From NCBI RefSeq assembly GCF_009834515.1, contig NZ_CP019426.1, forward strand, positions 3,213,501 to 3,277,500: a stretch of 64,000 nt of DNA. Reading direction: 5' to 3'. This document shows positions 49,776 through 58,906 of the stretch, in pieces; positions within the stretch are counted from its first letter, which is position 1, and the number at the start of each line of letters is the position of its first letter. The position numbers and the translations under genes were made by a program. The notes beneath the pieces were generated by a model. That model was not told the DNA's origin. It worked only from the letters and a program-made list of their open reading frames with translations, and did no database searches. This DNA comes from Pseudomonas sp. R84 (lineage in GTDB: Bacteria; Pseudomonadota; Gammaproteobacteria; Pseudomonadales; Pseudomonadaceae).

Positions 49776-51116
49776 TCAAATGACTGAAGGGGTTGGCCGC
49801 CCCACGGAAATGTAGGTGAAGCCGCGTTTGCTCAAACGCTGCGGATCGAACAGATTGCGTCCGTCGAAAATCAACGGTTGTTTGAGCTGCTGGCTGAGCA
49901 AGTCAAAGTCCGGCGCGCGGAACGCTTGCCACTCGGTGACGATGATCAACGCGTCGGCATTTTTCAGCGCCGCTTCCTTGGTCCCCGCCAACGTCAGGTC
50001 ATCGCGCGCGCCATACAGGCGCTGGGCCTCTTCCATGGCTTTCGGATCAAACGCCTGAACGCTCGCGCCGGCGTGCCACAAGGCTTCCATCAATACGCGG
50101 CTGGGGGCTTCGCGCATGTCGTCGGTATTGGGTTTGAAACTCAAGCCCCAGAGGGCAAACGTCTTGCCGCGCAGATGGCCGTCGAAGTGATTGAAAATCT
50201 TGCTGTACAGACTGGCTTTCTGGTCCTGGTTGCGCGCCTCTACAGCCTTGAGCAGGCGGGCGTCGATATCGACAGCGGTCGCGGCGTGGATCAGCGCCTT
50301 GACGTCTTTGGGAAAGCACGAGCCGCCGTAGCCCACGCCCGGGTAGATAAACTGGTAACCGATGCGCGGGTCGGCGCCGATGCCGTGGCGGACTTTTTCG
50401 ATGTCGGCGCCGAGCTTTTCCGCGAGGCAGGCCATTTCGTTCATGAAGCTGATCTTGGTCGCCAGCATGCAGTTGGCGGCGTACTTGCTCAGCTCAGCGC
50501 TGCGAAGGTCCATGACAATGATTTTGTCGCGGCTGCGATTGAACGGTTCATACAGCTCGCGCATGACCGCTTCGGCATGCGCGCTGTCGGTGCCGATGAT
50601 GATCCGGTCCGGGCGCATGCAGTCTTCGACCGCGCAGCCTTCCTTGAGAAATTCCGGGTTTGACACCACATCGAACGTCAGGTGACGGCGATCATTGTCT
50701 GCCAGCACCTGCTCGATACACGCACGTACCTGATCGCCCGTGCCGACCGGTACTGTCGATTTGTCGACGATGATCTGATGCCGATCCATGTTCAGCGCGA
50801 TGGTCTGCGCCACGCTCAACACGTATTGCAGATCGGCCGAACCGTCTTCGTCGGGCGGTGTGCCGACGGCGATCAACAGCACATCGCCATGCTGAACGGC
50901 GTCGGCCAGGTCGGTGCCGAAGCGCAGGCGACCACTTTGATAATTGTCACGCACAAGGCTTTTCAGGCCCGGCTCGTAGATCGGCAGCGTGCCTTGTTTC
51001 AGCGCCTCGACCCGGGCCGCGTCGACATCGACGCAGAGCACGTTGTGCCCGACCTCGGCCAGTGCGGCGCCCTGGACCAGGCCCACGTAACCAATACCGA
51101 ATACGCTCACATTCAT
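49776..51116 (-). CDS. UDP-glucose/GDP-mannose dehydrogenase (Ugd-like)
   Basis: 446 residues from ATG 51116; the longer frame adds a non-homologous prefix. NVSVFGIGYVGLVQGAALAE binds NAD, and the catalytic cysteine lies in GVGYGGSCFPKDVKALIHAA. FALWGLSFKPNTDDMREAPS is the third family block. It makes a uronic-acid nucleotide sugar, UDP-glucuronate or GDP-mannuronate. UDP-glucuronate is more likely because an epimerase of that type is encoded divergently at 57929-58906. The polymer is therefore probably acidic. Confidence 0.9.
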   Translation of the reverse strand: MNVSVFGIGYVGLVQGAALAEVGHNVLCVDVDAARVEALKQGTLPIYEPGLKSLVRDNYQSGRLRFGTDLADAVQHGDVLLIAVGTPPDEDGSADLQYVLSVAQTIALNMDRHQIIVDKSTVPVGTGDQVRACIEQVLADNDRRHLTFDVVSNPEFLKEGCAVEDCMRPDRIIIGTDSAHAEAVMRELYEPFNRSRDKIIVMDLRSAELSKYAANCMLATKISFMNEMACLAEKLGADIEKVRHGIGADPRIGYQFIYPGVGYGGSCFPKDVKALIHAATAVDIDARLLKAVEARNQDQKASLYSKIFNHFDGHLRGKTFALWGLSFKPNTDDMREAPSRVLMEALWHAGASVQAFDPKAMEEAQRLYGARDDLTLAGTKEAALKNADALIIVTEWQAFRAPDFDLLSQQLKQPLIFDGRNLFDPQRLSKRGFTYISVGRPTPSVI

Positions 51117-51187
51117 GGTCAAACCTCGGATCGTGGTGAAGGTTGTCAATGCAGGGGCAGGGCGGGGATCAAGCGCTCGGGCAGGGG

Positions 51188-52579
51188 TCAGTAGATGTTT
51201 TTCGAGAACAGCGTGAAGGGCGTCTTGATGAGGATTTTGATGTCGAGCCACAGCGACCATTGGTTGATGTAGTTGAGGTCCTGGGCGACGCGCAGCTGCA
51301 TCTTTTCCACGGTCTCGGTTTCGCCGCGATGCCCGGTGATCTGAGCGAGGCCGGTGATGCCCGGCTTGAGGCGATGGCGGGCCATGTAGGCGCGCACCTT
51401 GCCGGTGTAATAAATGTTGTGGGTGACGGCGTGCGGGCGCGGGCCGACCAGGGCCATCTGCCCGGAGACGACATTGAACAGCTGCGGCAATTCGTCGATG
51501 GAACTGCGGCGCAGGAAGCCGCCGATCGGCGTAAGACGCGCATCGTCACGGGTGGCCTGGCGCACCTCGCGATCGTCGTGGACGTGCATCGAACGAAACT
51601 TCCAGACCTTGATCACTTCACCGTTGCACCCGTGGCGGGCCTGCTTGAACAGCACCGGGCCTGCGGAGGTGAGCTTGACGGCGACAGCCACCGCCAGCAG
51701 CAAGGGACTGAGCAGAGCAATCGCCAGCGCAGCCAGGCTGCGCTCGAACAGGTCCTTGCAAAACAGACTCGCCGGGTGCGAGCTGATCAGGCTTTCATTG
51801 AGGTAGATCGCCGGCATTCGCTCGATTTCCGAGATCGAATGGTTGAGCAGCACCATGCTGCCGAAATCCGGAATCCACACCACGTCGACATTCATGTCCA
51901 AGAGGTCGATGTACAGCGCTTCGATGGTCGCGGCGTGCGTCATGGTCAGCACGATGTAGACGCGGCGCACTTCCAGACGCGTGATGATTTCGCGGATCGC
52001 GGCAACGTGGCCGAGCAGCGGCAGAATGCTCGGGGCCGGGCCGCTATTGTCGGCGGCGGCGATGAAACCCAGCACCAGCGCGCGGTTCGGTCGCGAGAGT
52101 TTTTTCGCCAGCTCATGGGCCGTCGGGCAGGTACCGATGATCACCGAACGGCGCTCTTTGCAGACCCTGCGCGAGTGCAATCGGGCCAGATAATGCAAGG
52201 GCAGAAAGCTCAAAGCCTGGACGACGAAACCCAGCACCGCCCAGACCATGATCACTTGCCGCGAGTAGATCGCGCTGGTCTGGGTAATGAAGGCAATCGC
52301 CGCCAGCACGGCCAGCAGAATCAGCCACGCTGCGAGCAATCGGCCCAGGCCGACCAACAGGCCATGGCGCTTGTGGTAAACCTGCATCACGCTGTAGATC
52401 GGCACCGAGCCGAGCACGGCGAGAATGATCAGGATGCGGTATTCGCTGTTCAGACTGCCGACGCGCCAATGCACCAGCAACATCAGCAATACGGTGGTCA
52501 GCGACAGTGCACACAGCCACTGGCCCCAGAAGGTCAGGCCTCGGCGATGCGTCAGGTGAGCGGTATAGAGCGGCGTCAT
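51188..52579 (-). CDS. Initiating undecaprenyl-phosphate sugar-1-phosphate transferase (WcaJ-like)
   Basis: 463 residues from ATG 52579 (TTGAGG upstream). Four N-terminal hydrophobic helices, a CoA-binding-like middle domain, one re-entrant helix near LAALAIALLSPLLLAVAVAV and the bacterial sugar-transferase domain with KVWKFRSM and RRSSIDELPQLFNVVSGQMA then LVGPRPH. This is the polyprenyl glycosylphosphotransferase layout of WcaJ/PssY. It starts each repeat unit on undecaprenyl phosphate, usually with glucose-1-phosphate or galactose-1-phosphate. Confidence 0.9.
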   Translation of the reverse strand: MTPLYTAHLTHRRGLTFWGQWLCALSLTTVLLMLLVHWRVGSLNSEYRILIILAVLGSVPIYSVMQVYHKRHGLLVGLGRLLAAWLILLAVLAAIAFITQTSAIYSRQVIMVWAVLGFVVQALSFLPLHYLARLHSRRVCKERRSVIIGTCPTAHELAKKLSRPNRALVLGFIAAADNSGPAPSILPLLGHVAAIREIITRLEVRRVYIVLTMTHAATIEALYIDLLDMNVDVVWIPDFGSMVLLNHSISEIERMPAIYLNESLISSHPASLFCKDLFERSLAALAIALLSPLLLAVAVAVKLTSAGPVLFKQARHGCNGEVIKVWKFRSMHVHDDREVRQATRDDARLTPIGGFLRRSSIDELPQLFNVVSGQMALVGPRPHAVTHNIYYTGKVRAYMARHRLKPGITGLAQITGHRGETETVEKMQLRVAQDLNYINQWSLWLDIKILIKTPFTLFSKNIY

Positions 52580-52726
52580 GGGCTTAACCTCAAGGCAGCA
52601 GTCATGCATCAGCGCTAATCGAACGGACAGGACGTGTCGCCCGATGGCTATTCCGTAGCTCGGCAGAGGTGAAGCGGGTTGTGCGTGGGCAGAAGGGGGC
52701 GTAGCGGTTGGCGTATTCGCCTGGTG

Positions 52727-55042
52727 TTACCTGGGCGCGAAATCGTAGTTATAGAACGCCCGGGAGTGGTGATAGCCGTACTTGCGCGCCTTGCGCAGGT
52801 CGACCTGATTGAGCACGGTGCCAAACACCGGCACATGGCTCTGCTGCAACACGGCCAAGCCGCGCTGCACCTGGCTGATCGGCGTGCTGTCGGCCTTGAC
52901 CACATAGATCACGGCATCCGAATGCCGCGCCAGCAACAGCGCGTCGCTGATCATCTCCGCAGGAGGGGAGTCAATAATGATGTGGCGATAACGCGACCTC
53001 AGCGCCTCAAGCATGCGCGCCATGCGCGGTGAGCTGAGCAGATCCTGCGGCGGTGGCTGTAACGGATTGAGCGTATCGGCCGGGGATGGCAGGCGCGGGG
53101 CGGCGAACATGTCCAGCGGTGACGGCAGGACCTTGCCGGCCGGCAACATGTCCAGATTGCCCACCGAAACAATACAGTCTTCAAGTCTGGCGGTGCCGGC
53201 AATGACATTCGCCAGCCCCGGGCTGTCCGGTGGGAAATCGAAGTTCAGCGACAGGGTTGGCTGACGCATGTCGGCATCGATCAACAGCACTCGTTCGAGT
53301 GACGTCAGCGAGCTGGCCAGATTGTTGGCAATGGTGCTTTTACCCTCACCGGCAACGGTCGATGTCACCAGCACCACCTGCGAGGGCATTTCGCTGCTTT
53401 GCAACATCAACCAGGTGCGCAGGTTGCGAATGGTCTCGGAAAAGCGCGGGTTGTCGTTATCCTCGAACAAGCGCGCCAGTTGCCGACGGGTTTTCTTCGT
53501 CACCAGTGGTACGACACTGAGCAATGGAATGTTCAGCGCGTTTTCGATCGACTCATCGGTTTTGAAGGTATTGCTCAGGCTGTCGAAGAGCAGCGCCAAG
53601 GCAACGCCGATCACCGCAGCGATCAACCCGACGATCGCGACAATCAGGGTTTTACGCGGTTTGCTCGCATCGACCGGGACAATGGCTGGGTCGACGATGC
53701 GCACCTTGGTCGAGTCCATGTCGGCGGTGGCGGTGGTTTCTTTCAAGCGGGTGACGAAGGTTTCATACAGCGCGCGGGAGCTGTCGACCTCACGCTGGAA
53801 CTCGCGCAACTGGAACTCTTTGCGCGCAATGTCCTGGATTTGCGCCTTGTTGCTGTTGAACGACTGACGCAGCGAGGCTTCACTGGCGGTAGCGAGTTGG
53901 TATTGCCGCTCAATACCGGCGACCACTTGCTGCACCTGCAATTGCAGACTGGTGGTGGCGGTGCGCAATTCGGTCTGCGCAGAAAGCAGGCTCGGGTGTT
54001 TTGGCCCATAGCGGCCCGCCAGTTCATCCACCTTGGCTTGCGCCACAGCGCGGTCGGCCTGGAATTTCTGCACCAAGGGATTGCTCAGCACCGCAGGCAC
54101 GCTGGACAGTCGGCTCAGATCACCGTTGCCCAAAGCCTTCGCCTGGCGGTACTCACTCTCGGCTTCAGCGCGGTTGCGCCGGGCGTCGACCATGCGATTG
54201 CCGGTCATTTCCAGTTCGTTGGCACTGATGGTGGCAACGCCGCCAACGTCCACCAGACCTTGTTCTTCGCGGTAGCCCTGAAGCTTTTTCTCGGCGACGC
54301 GCAAGTTGTCGCGCAACTTCACCAGCCGTGTGTTCATCCAGGCTGTGGTGGTTTGCGAGGACTTTTCGCTGGTGTCGAGCTGGCTGTCGGTGAAGCCTTG
54401 GGCCAACGCATTGGCCGCTGCGGCTGCGAGAGCCGGATCGGGCAACTCGACCTCGATTTCGAGCAACTGGCTCTTGCCGACGAACTTGACGCTGGTGTGC
54501 AGCATGAGGTTCTGCGTGACCTGATTGAAAACATCTTCTTCAGTGGGCTGCTCTTTGTTGGTCAGCGGCATCACCCGGCTCAGCTCCGGGATCCATTGAT
54601 CAAGGTCGAGATCCGCCAGCCACTGGCGCGGTGTGAACCAGGGCTTTGCTTGTTGGCGCGGGTCGGTGACCGGGTGGGTGGTCAGGCCGAGTTTTTTCAC
54701 TGCGCGTTCGGCAAGATCGCGCGATTGCAGGAGTGCCTGCTGAGTCTGCAAGTAATCCGTGGCGTTGCCGCCGGAATCCTTGACTTGCTGGAACGACATC
54801 AGCGGCGGGGTTTTATCGTTGAACAGCAAGGTAGTGCTGCCGATGTATTGCGGCGTGATGTTCGAGACCACAATCGCGGCCAGCGCAGCGCTCGCCAGCA
54901 CCAGCCAGGCGATGCTCCATTTGGCGCGCCAGATCACTCTCCAGAGCTTTAACAGGTCAAGGGTGTCCTTGTCTTCGCTGTACTGCTGATGCAGATGCGC
55001 TTGCAAAGGACGTTCGACGTAGGTGCTAGGGCTGTTGTCCAT
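52727..55042 (-). CDS. Polysaccharide co-polymerase with BY-type tyrosine autokinase (Wzc-like)
   Basis: 771 residues. A Wzz domain with two membrane helices flanks a long periplasmic coiled-coil region, followed by the kinase domain: Walker A TSTVAGEGKSTIANNLASSL, A' LLIDADMRQPTLSL and B HIIIDSPPAEM. The C-terminus RKYGYHHSRAFYNYDF has the clustered tyrosines that are autophosphorylated in Wzc. It controls polymer length and works with the outer-membrane Wza. Both PCP and kinase parts are in one chain, as in proteobacterial Wzc. Confidence 0.95.
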   Translation of the reverse strand: MDNSPSTYVERPLQAHLHQQYSEDKDTLDLLKLWRVIWRAKWSIAWLVLASAALAAIVVSNITPQYIGSTTLLFNDKTPPLMSFQQVKDSGGNATDYLQTQQALLQSRDLAERAVKKLGLTTHPVTDPRQQAKPWFTPRQWLADLDLDQWIPELSRVMPLTNKEQPTEEDVFNQVTQNLMLHTSVKFVGKSQLLEIEVELPDPALAAAAANALAQGFTDSQLDTSEKSSQTTTAWMNTRLVKLRDNLRVAEKKLQGYREEQGLVDVGGVATISANELEMTGNRMVDARRNRAEAESEYRQAKALGNGDLSRLSSVPAVLSNPLVQKFQADRAVAQAKVDELAGRYGPKHPSLLSAQTELRTATTSLQLQVQQVVAGIERQYQLATASEASLRQSFNSNKAQIQDIARKEFQLREFQREVDSSRALYETFVTRLKETTATADMDSTKVRIVDPAIVPVDASKPRKTLIVAIVGLIAAVIGVALALLFDSLSNTFKTDESIENALNIPLLSVVPLVTKKTRRQLARLFEDNDNPRFSETIRNLRTWLMLQSSEMPSQVVLVTSTVAGEGKSTIANNLASSLTSLERVLLIDADMRQPTLSLNFDFPPDSPGLANVIAGTARLEDCIVSVGNLDMLPAGKVLPSPLDMFAAPRLPSPADTLNPLQPPPQDLLSSPRMARMLEALRSRYRHIIIDSPPAEMISDALLLARHSDAVIYVVKADSTPISQVQRGLAVLQQSHVPVFGTVLNQVDLRKARKYGYHHSRAFYNYDFAPR

Positions 55043-55044
55043 GA

Positions 55045-55578
55045 TTAGAAAAAGCCTTGTGCAATGGAAATGGTGTCGCCGGGGGCAATCGTGGTGTTGC
55101 GCGTCACGTCATCGGTGAGGGTCGCGCCACCATCGCCGCGCAAAATGGTCACGCGCTTGATCGAGGCCCGCTCGGTCAGGCCACCGCCCAAGGCGATGGC
55201 TTTCTCCAGAGTCAGACCGGGCACGAACGGGTAGCTGCCGGGTTTCTTCACTTCGCCGTTGATGTAGAAAGACCGGTATTCGATCTGGCTGAGGCTGACT
55301 TTCGGGTCGATCAGGTAACCCTGCTTCAGCCCGTCGACGATGATTTTTTCGACTTGGCCGGGGGTCAGCCCCTTGGCGGAGATCTCACCGAGAAAAGGGT
55401 AGGAAAAAGTGCCGGCATCACTGAGACGGATCTTTTTCAGGCTCAATTCCGGCTCACCGAAGACGATGATGCGCAAGACATCGCCAGCGGCCAGTTTGTA
55501 TTGGGTGCTGGGGTCTGCGGCAAAGGTATGGGGTACAAAACACAGGGCGAACAGCAAGACGAGTGTGCGTGTGTTCAT
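55045..55578 (-). CDS. Short polysaccharide export protein (Wza-like)
   Basis: 177 residues with a signal peptide ending near HTFA before ADPSTQYKLA. The Poly_export domain (YKLAAGDVLRIIVFGEPELS) and one SLBB domain (FYINGEVKKPGSYPFVPGLT) follow. It lacks the lipobox cysteine and the extra SLBB and C-terminal helix of full Wza (about 380 residues), so it is a short form, and the outer-membrane pore may be completed by the barrel protein encoded next. Two bases from the Wzc gene. Confidence 0.9.
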   Translation of the reverse strand: MNTRTLVLLFALCFVPHTFAADPSTQYKLAAGDVLRIIVFGEPELSLKKIRLSDAGTFSYPFLGEISAKGLTPGQVEKIIVDGLKQGYLIDPKVSLSQIEYRSFYINGEVKKPGSYPFVPGLTLEKAIALGGGLTERASIKRVTILRGDGGATLTDDVTRNTTIAPGDTISIAQGFF

Positions 55579-55590
55579 GTCGAGACCCTC

Positions 55591-56751
55591 TTAAAGGCTG
55601 ACGTTGAAACTGATCTGGAACACGTTGCGGGTGAAGCTTTCATTGTCGGCATCGGAATCGTTGTCGCGGTACCGATAACCCAGTTCGATATCCAGCCAGC
55701 GGCGCATCGCGTACACCACGGCCAGGTTGTAGTCCTGGAGATCGTCGGTACGGCTTTGGCCTTCGTAGACATAACGGCCAAACCCGGCTTGTGCCACGGT
55801 GGTGATGCGTTCGGTCCAGCCGTGGCGCCAACCGACCTGAGTGAACGTCGACTTCACGGCATCAGCGCCATCGTCGCCTTCGGCGAGGGCCTGACGGGCG
55901 ACAAAGGTAAACGTCGAATAGGTTCGCGGTTTCCATTGCAAGTCCACTTGCCAGGTCGGGTTGTTGAGGTCTTTGGATTCGCTGTTGTCGAAGTTCTTGC
56001 GCTCATAACCGAGGCGCACTTTGCCCGTCGTACGTGCGGTGAAGTCCCACACGGCGCCGGCCAGTACCGCATCGGATTTACTGCTGCGCGGGCTGTTGGC
56101 CTGTTGGTAATCAAAGTCGGTGTGGTCATATTCCAGCAGGCCGCGGGTGTTACTGCCGATGCGGTGGTACCAGGTGCTGGTGAGGGCGGTGGTATTGCGT
56201 TCCTTGTCGTCGTTGATGCCGTCGGCATTGTCGTAGCGAAGTTGCGCGTAACTGGCGCCGACATCGATTTGGTTGTCGGCACTTTTAGCGCCGAAGGTGT
56301 AGAGACCGCCCACGCGTTTATTGTTGAGCTTGTCGTTGATGCCCTCGACTGCCGTCGACTCGGTGCGCTCCCATTTACGGTATTCGGCGTCGAGTTTGAG
56401 ACGATGGCGGTCGGTGAACTCCATGATGCTGTCGGCACGCACGCGCTGGGCGGTGTTCGAGGCATCGGAATCGTCGTGATAGATATAACGCGTGGGCTGC
56501 CAGATCAGTCGAGTGGCGCTGTTGCGATCTTCGGCCTTGAGCTCGAAGGTCGGCGCCAGTTTGGTGACCATCGATGACTGTTTACTGTTTTCCACTTCGC
56601 GAAAGTTATCGTCATAACTTTCTGAAAACAAAAAGGATGGTGTGAAATCGAATCCGTAAACATTAATGGCTTGCGGATCGATACTCCAGGCCATTCCAGG
56701 ATAGAGAGAGGCCATCAGCAGTGCGACAGGGCATCGTGACTTCAAAGCCAT
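55591..56751 (-). CDS. Outer-membrane beta-barrel protein of the exopolysaccharide locus (EpsL-like)
   Basis: 386 residues from ATG 56751 (AGGAG eight bases upstream; an ATG at 56784 has no such site). A signal peptide ends near GMAWS before IDPQAINVYG. The rest is a series of amphipathic strands with alternating aromatic and polar residues (RLIWQPTRYIYHDDSDASNT, LDIELGYRYRDNDSDADNES), ending NVFQISFNVSL. It resembles EpsL-type barrel proteins from other Wza-short loci. Likely the export channel or its partner in the outer membrane. Confidence 0.8.
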   Translation of the reverse strand: MALKSRCPVALLMASLYPGMAWSIDPQAINVYGFDFTPSFLFSESYDDNFREVENSKQSSMVTKLAPTFELKAEDRNSATRLIWQPTRYIYHDDSDASNTAQRVRADSIMEFTDRHRLKLDAEYRKWERTESTAVEGINDKLNNKRVGGLYTFGAKSADNQIDVGASYAQLRYDNADGINDDKERNTTALTSTWYHRIGSNTRGLLEYDHTDFDYQQANSPRSSKSDAVLAGAVWDFTARTTGKVRLGYERKNFDNSESKDLNNPTWQVDLQWKPRTYSTFTFVARQALAEGDDGADAVKSTFTQVGWRHGWTERITTVAQAGFGRYVYEGQSRTDDLQDYNLAVVYAMRRWLDIELGYRYRDNDSDADNESFTRNVFQISFNVSL

Positions 56752-56788
56752 GTTATAGCTCCTGAGCAAAGGCTTATAAGGCAAAGGG

Positions 56789-57325
56789 TTAGTGATAGTT
56801 CTGAACGTTGGGTTGTTGACGTTCGATCACGCTGAGTGGCAAGCAAACGGATTGTTCGCGATTCAGAAACTGCAAGAGGACCATCACCCGGTCGTTGCCG
56901 TGCAAGCCGAGAAACACGCCCTCCAAGGGAGCCAGCGGGCCGCTGACGATCTGCAGGTTCTGCCCTGGTTTCAGGGCCTGATCCGGCTCCGCCAGGGATG
57001 ATTCGATACAGCGCACACGCAGGTGCTCGATGACATGCTCTGCCACCGTCGCAGGCCCGTGATTGAATTCGACGATACGACTGACCCCGCGTGTAGAACG
57101 CAAGGGTCCCCAATTGTCGTTACGACTGAGTTGGATAAACAGATACCCGGGGAACAGCGATTCGCGCACTCGCTGTCGTTTCCCGCGAATGATGCGTTCA
57201 CTGAGTAGTTGGGGATGGAATACCACGTAATCCTGTTGGAGCAGGTTCAGGTGAGCGCGCTCATCCTGACGTGGCTTGCATTGCAAAAGGTACCAAAAGG
57301 GACGTTCGGAGCTGATAACTGGCAT
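56789..57325 (-). CDS. rfaH: RfaH-like transcription antiterminator (NusG paralogue)
   Basis: 178 residues. The N-terminal NGN domain reads WYLLQCKPRQDERAHLNLLQ and LFPGYLFIQLSRNDNWGPLR, and the C-terminal KOW-like part KPGQNLQIVSGPLAPLEGVF. This is RfaH rather than NusG by length and by the RQDERA.NL segment. RfaH binds RNA polymerase paused at an ops site and carries it through long envelope-polysaccharide operons. Here it is the first gene of the polysaccharide run and an ops-like site lies about 220 bases upstream of it, so it probably reads its own operon through. Confidence 0.85.
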   Translation of the reverse strand: MPVISSERPFWYLLQCKPRQDERAHLNLLQQDYVVFHPQLLSERIIRGKRQRVRESLFPGYLFIQLSRNDNWGPLRSTRGVSRIVEFNHGPATVAEHVIEHLRVRCIESSLAEPDQALKPGQNLQIVSGPLAPLEGVFLGLHGNDRVMVLLQFLNREQSVCLPLSVIERQQPNVQNYH

Positions 57326-57542
57326 GCTGGTAAACTCTGTAATGATCGAAAGTTTATGCAGGCAGAAGCTCTATCGAGGGCTAAGTAAGGGCAAGGGGCG
57401 AAAGTCTGTTCTTATTTTATTAACACTGAGGTGTTTCAATCTTGAATCATACAGCGTTTCATTAAGGTGCGTTTAACTGGGGCGTGACGCTATATTGTGC
57501 GGCGCATAGGGCATATGCCGCGGCTTAACTTTTCAGGAGACA

Positions 57543-57553
57543 AAGCTACCGCA
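57543..57553 (-). promoter_or_regulatory. ops-like RfaH recruitment site
   Basis: On the leftward strand the sequence is TGCGGTAGCTT, matching the ops consensus GGCGGTAGCGT at 9 of 11 positions with the GCGGTAGC core intact (57545-57552). It lies downstream of the promoter and upstream of rfaH, the correct place for RfaH loading. Confidence 0.65.
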
Positions 57554-57607
57554 CGGTCTGCTCATGCAGCTCTAACGATAGGTAACTAAGTAGTTGTCTC
57601 TGAAACG

Positions 57608-57640
57608 ACAGGGCGCGAGTAAAAGTTGCTCGCGCCCTGT
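57608..57640 (-). other. Stable hairpin in the leader of the polysaccharide operon
   Basis: ACAGGGCGCGAG (57608-57619) pairs perfectly with CTCGCGCCCTGT (57629-57640) around a 9-base loop. It begins about 10 bases after the predicted start of transcription and is not followed by a T-run, so it is not a simple terminator; a pause or stability element is more likely. Confidence 0.6.
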
Positions 57641-57657
57641 AAAAATTAACCTTGGTA

Positions 57658-57686
57658 GTTATCGGCCAGTCTTTGTGGTCTGTCAA
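57658..57686 (-). promoter_or_regulatory. Sigma70-type promoter of the polysaccharide operon
   Basis: On the leftward strand TTGACA (57686-57681) is a perfect -35, 17 bases from GATAAC (57663-57658), which matches 4 of 6 of the -10. Transcription would start near 57651, giving a leader containing the hairpin and ops-like site. Confidence 0.65.
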
Positions 57687-57928
57687 ACGTTCCCAGTCAA
57701 AAAACACGCCATTTATCCGCTAGTGATGGCACTCGCGCGCAGGTTATTGTTTTTTAAGGCGTCATCCTTTTGTCGGAAGGCTAGAAACTTTACTGTCACT
57801 TCAGAGTCGTGGCTCGCTATTTAGATCAGGCACTAATCGCTATAGTTTGGGTAGTTATAAAGTCTGGACGCGGTAACTCGGCCAACGCTATAACTAATCG
57901 CCTTGGCGACTTGACTGGAGAGGCGAAT

Positions 57929-58906
57929 ATGTCCGTTCTTGTTACAGGTGCTGCAGGCTTTATCGGATATCACACGGTCAAACGATTGATATTGCAAGGC
58001 CATCAAGTAATCGGCATCGACAACCTCAACGATTATTACAGCGTGGAACTCAAACAGGCGCGCCTCAAGCAACTGAGCGACCTGCGCGGCTTCCATTTTC
58101 AGACCATGGACATTGTCGATAAGCCAGCGTTGATGACGCTGTTCGAAGAGCAGGGATTCACCGAGGTTGTGCATTTGGCTGCTCAAGCGGGTGTGCGCTA
58201 TTCGCTCGACAACCCGGATGCCTATGCGCAGTCGAATCTGTTGGGCTTTCTCAATGTGCTGGAAGCCTGCCGCCACTATCCGCCCGCGCATCTGATCTAC
58301 GCGTCCAGCAGTTCGGTGTACGGCGCCAACAGCAAGCTGCCATACAGCGTTGATGACCCGGTCGAACATCCGGTGTCGCTGTATGCCGCCACCAAACGCG
58401 CCAATGAATTGCTTGCCGACAGTTACTGCCATCTCTACGGCCTCAAGGCCAGCGGGCTGCGGTTTTTTACCGTCTATGGGCCATGGGGTCGACCGGACAT
58501 GGCGCTGTTCAAGTTCACCGAGGCGATCCTGCAGGGGCGGCCGATTGATATCTACAACCAGGGCCAGATGGCGCGGGACTTTACCTACGTCGATGACGTT
58601 GTCGAAAGCATCTTCCGCCTGTGCCCGAAGCCGCCGATGCCGGACAAAGACGCCAAGGGTTGCCACCGGATTTTCAATCTGGGGCGGGGCAGGCCGATAG
58701 CGCTGCTGGATTTTGTCGACTGCCTGGAGACGGCATTGGGCATAAAAGCTCAGCGCAATTTGTTGCCGATGCAGGCAGGCGATGTCATCAAGACCTGGGC
58801 GGATGTTTCGGCGCTGGCAGACTGGATCGGGTTTTCGCCGCAGGTGGAGGTTGAAGCCGGTGTGCAGCAGTTTGTACGCTGGTATCGCGAGTATTATCGG
58901 GTATGA
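57929..58906 (+). CDS. Nucleotide-sugar epimerase, UDP-glucuronate 4-epimerase-like
   Basis: 325 residues from ATG 57929 (GGAGAGG upstream); the frame is open earlier but not protein-like. VLVTGAAGFIGYHTVKRLIL binds NAD; NLNDYYSVELKQARLKQL after strand 2 is typical of the uronate epimerase group. Catalytic residues are in YASSSSVYGANSK and LYAATKRANELL. FFTVYGPWGRPDMALFKFTE is diagnostic for this group. With Ugd it would give UDP-galacturonate for an acidic polymer. Divergent from the operon and tail-to-tail with a LysR gene, overlapping it by 13 bases. Confidence 0.85.
   Translation: MSVLVTGAAGFIGYHTVKRLILQGHQVIGIDNLNDYYSVELKQARLKQLSDLRGFHFQTMDIVDKPALMTLFEEQGFTEVVHLAAQAGVRYSLDNPDAYAQSNLLGFLNVLEACRHYPPAHLIYASSSSVYGANSKLPYSVDDPVEHPVSLYAATKRANELLADSYCHLYGLKASGLRFFTVYGPWGRPDMALFKFTEAILQGRPIDIYNQGQMARDFTYVDDVVESIFRLCPKPPMPDKDAKGCHRIFNLGRGRPIALLDFVDCLETALGIKAQRNLLPMQAGDVIKTWADVSALADWIGFSPQVEVEAGVQQFVRWYREYYRV

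Larger units (their letters stand above)
57326..57928. other. 603-base divergent control region of the polysaccharide locus
   Basis: Separates rfaH (leftward) from the epimerase gene (rightward). It holds the leftward promoter (57658-57686), a strong hairpin (57608-57640) and the ops-like site (57543-57553), each listed separately. The RNA leader to rfaH would be about 325 bases, unusually long. I found no rightward promoter with confidence and no translated frame of interest. Confidence 0.6.

Noticed and set aside
51143..55042. Long rightward frames opposite the WcaJ-like and Wzc genes (51143-52618 and 53399-54952)
   Set aside because: Same shadow effect; the leftward genes have complete motifs and operon overlaps.
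55057..56577. 506-codon frame opposite the Wza-like and barrel genes
   Set aside because: It spans two real genes on the other strand and has no recognisable family.
57608..57640. Hairpin before rfaH as an intrinsic terminator
   Set aside because: No T-run follows it in the leftward direction.
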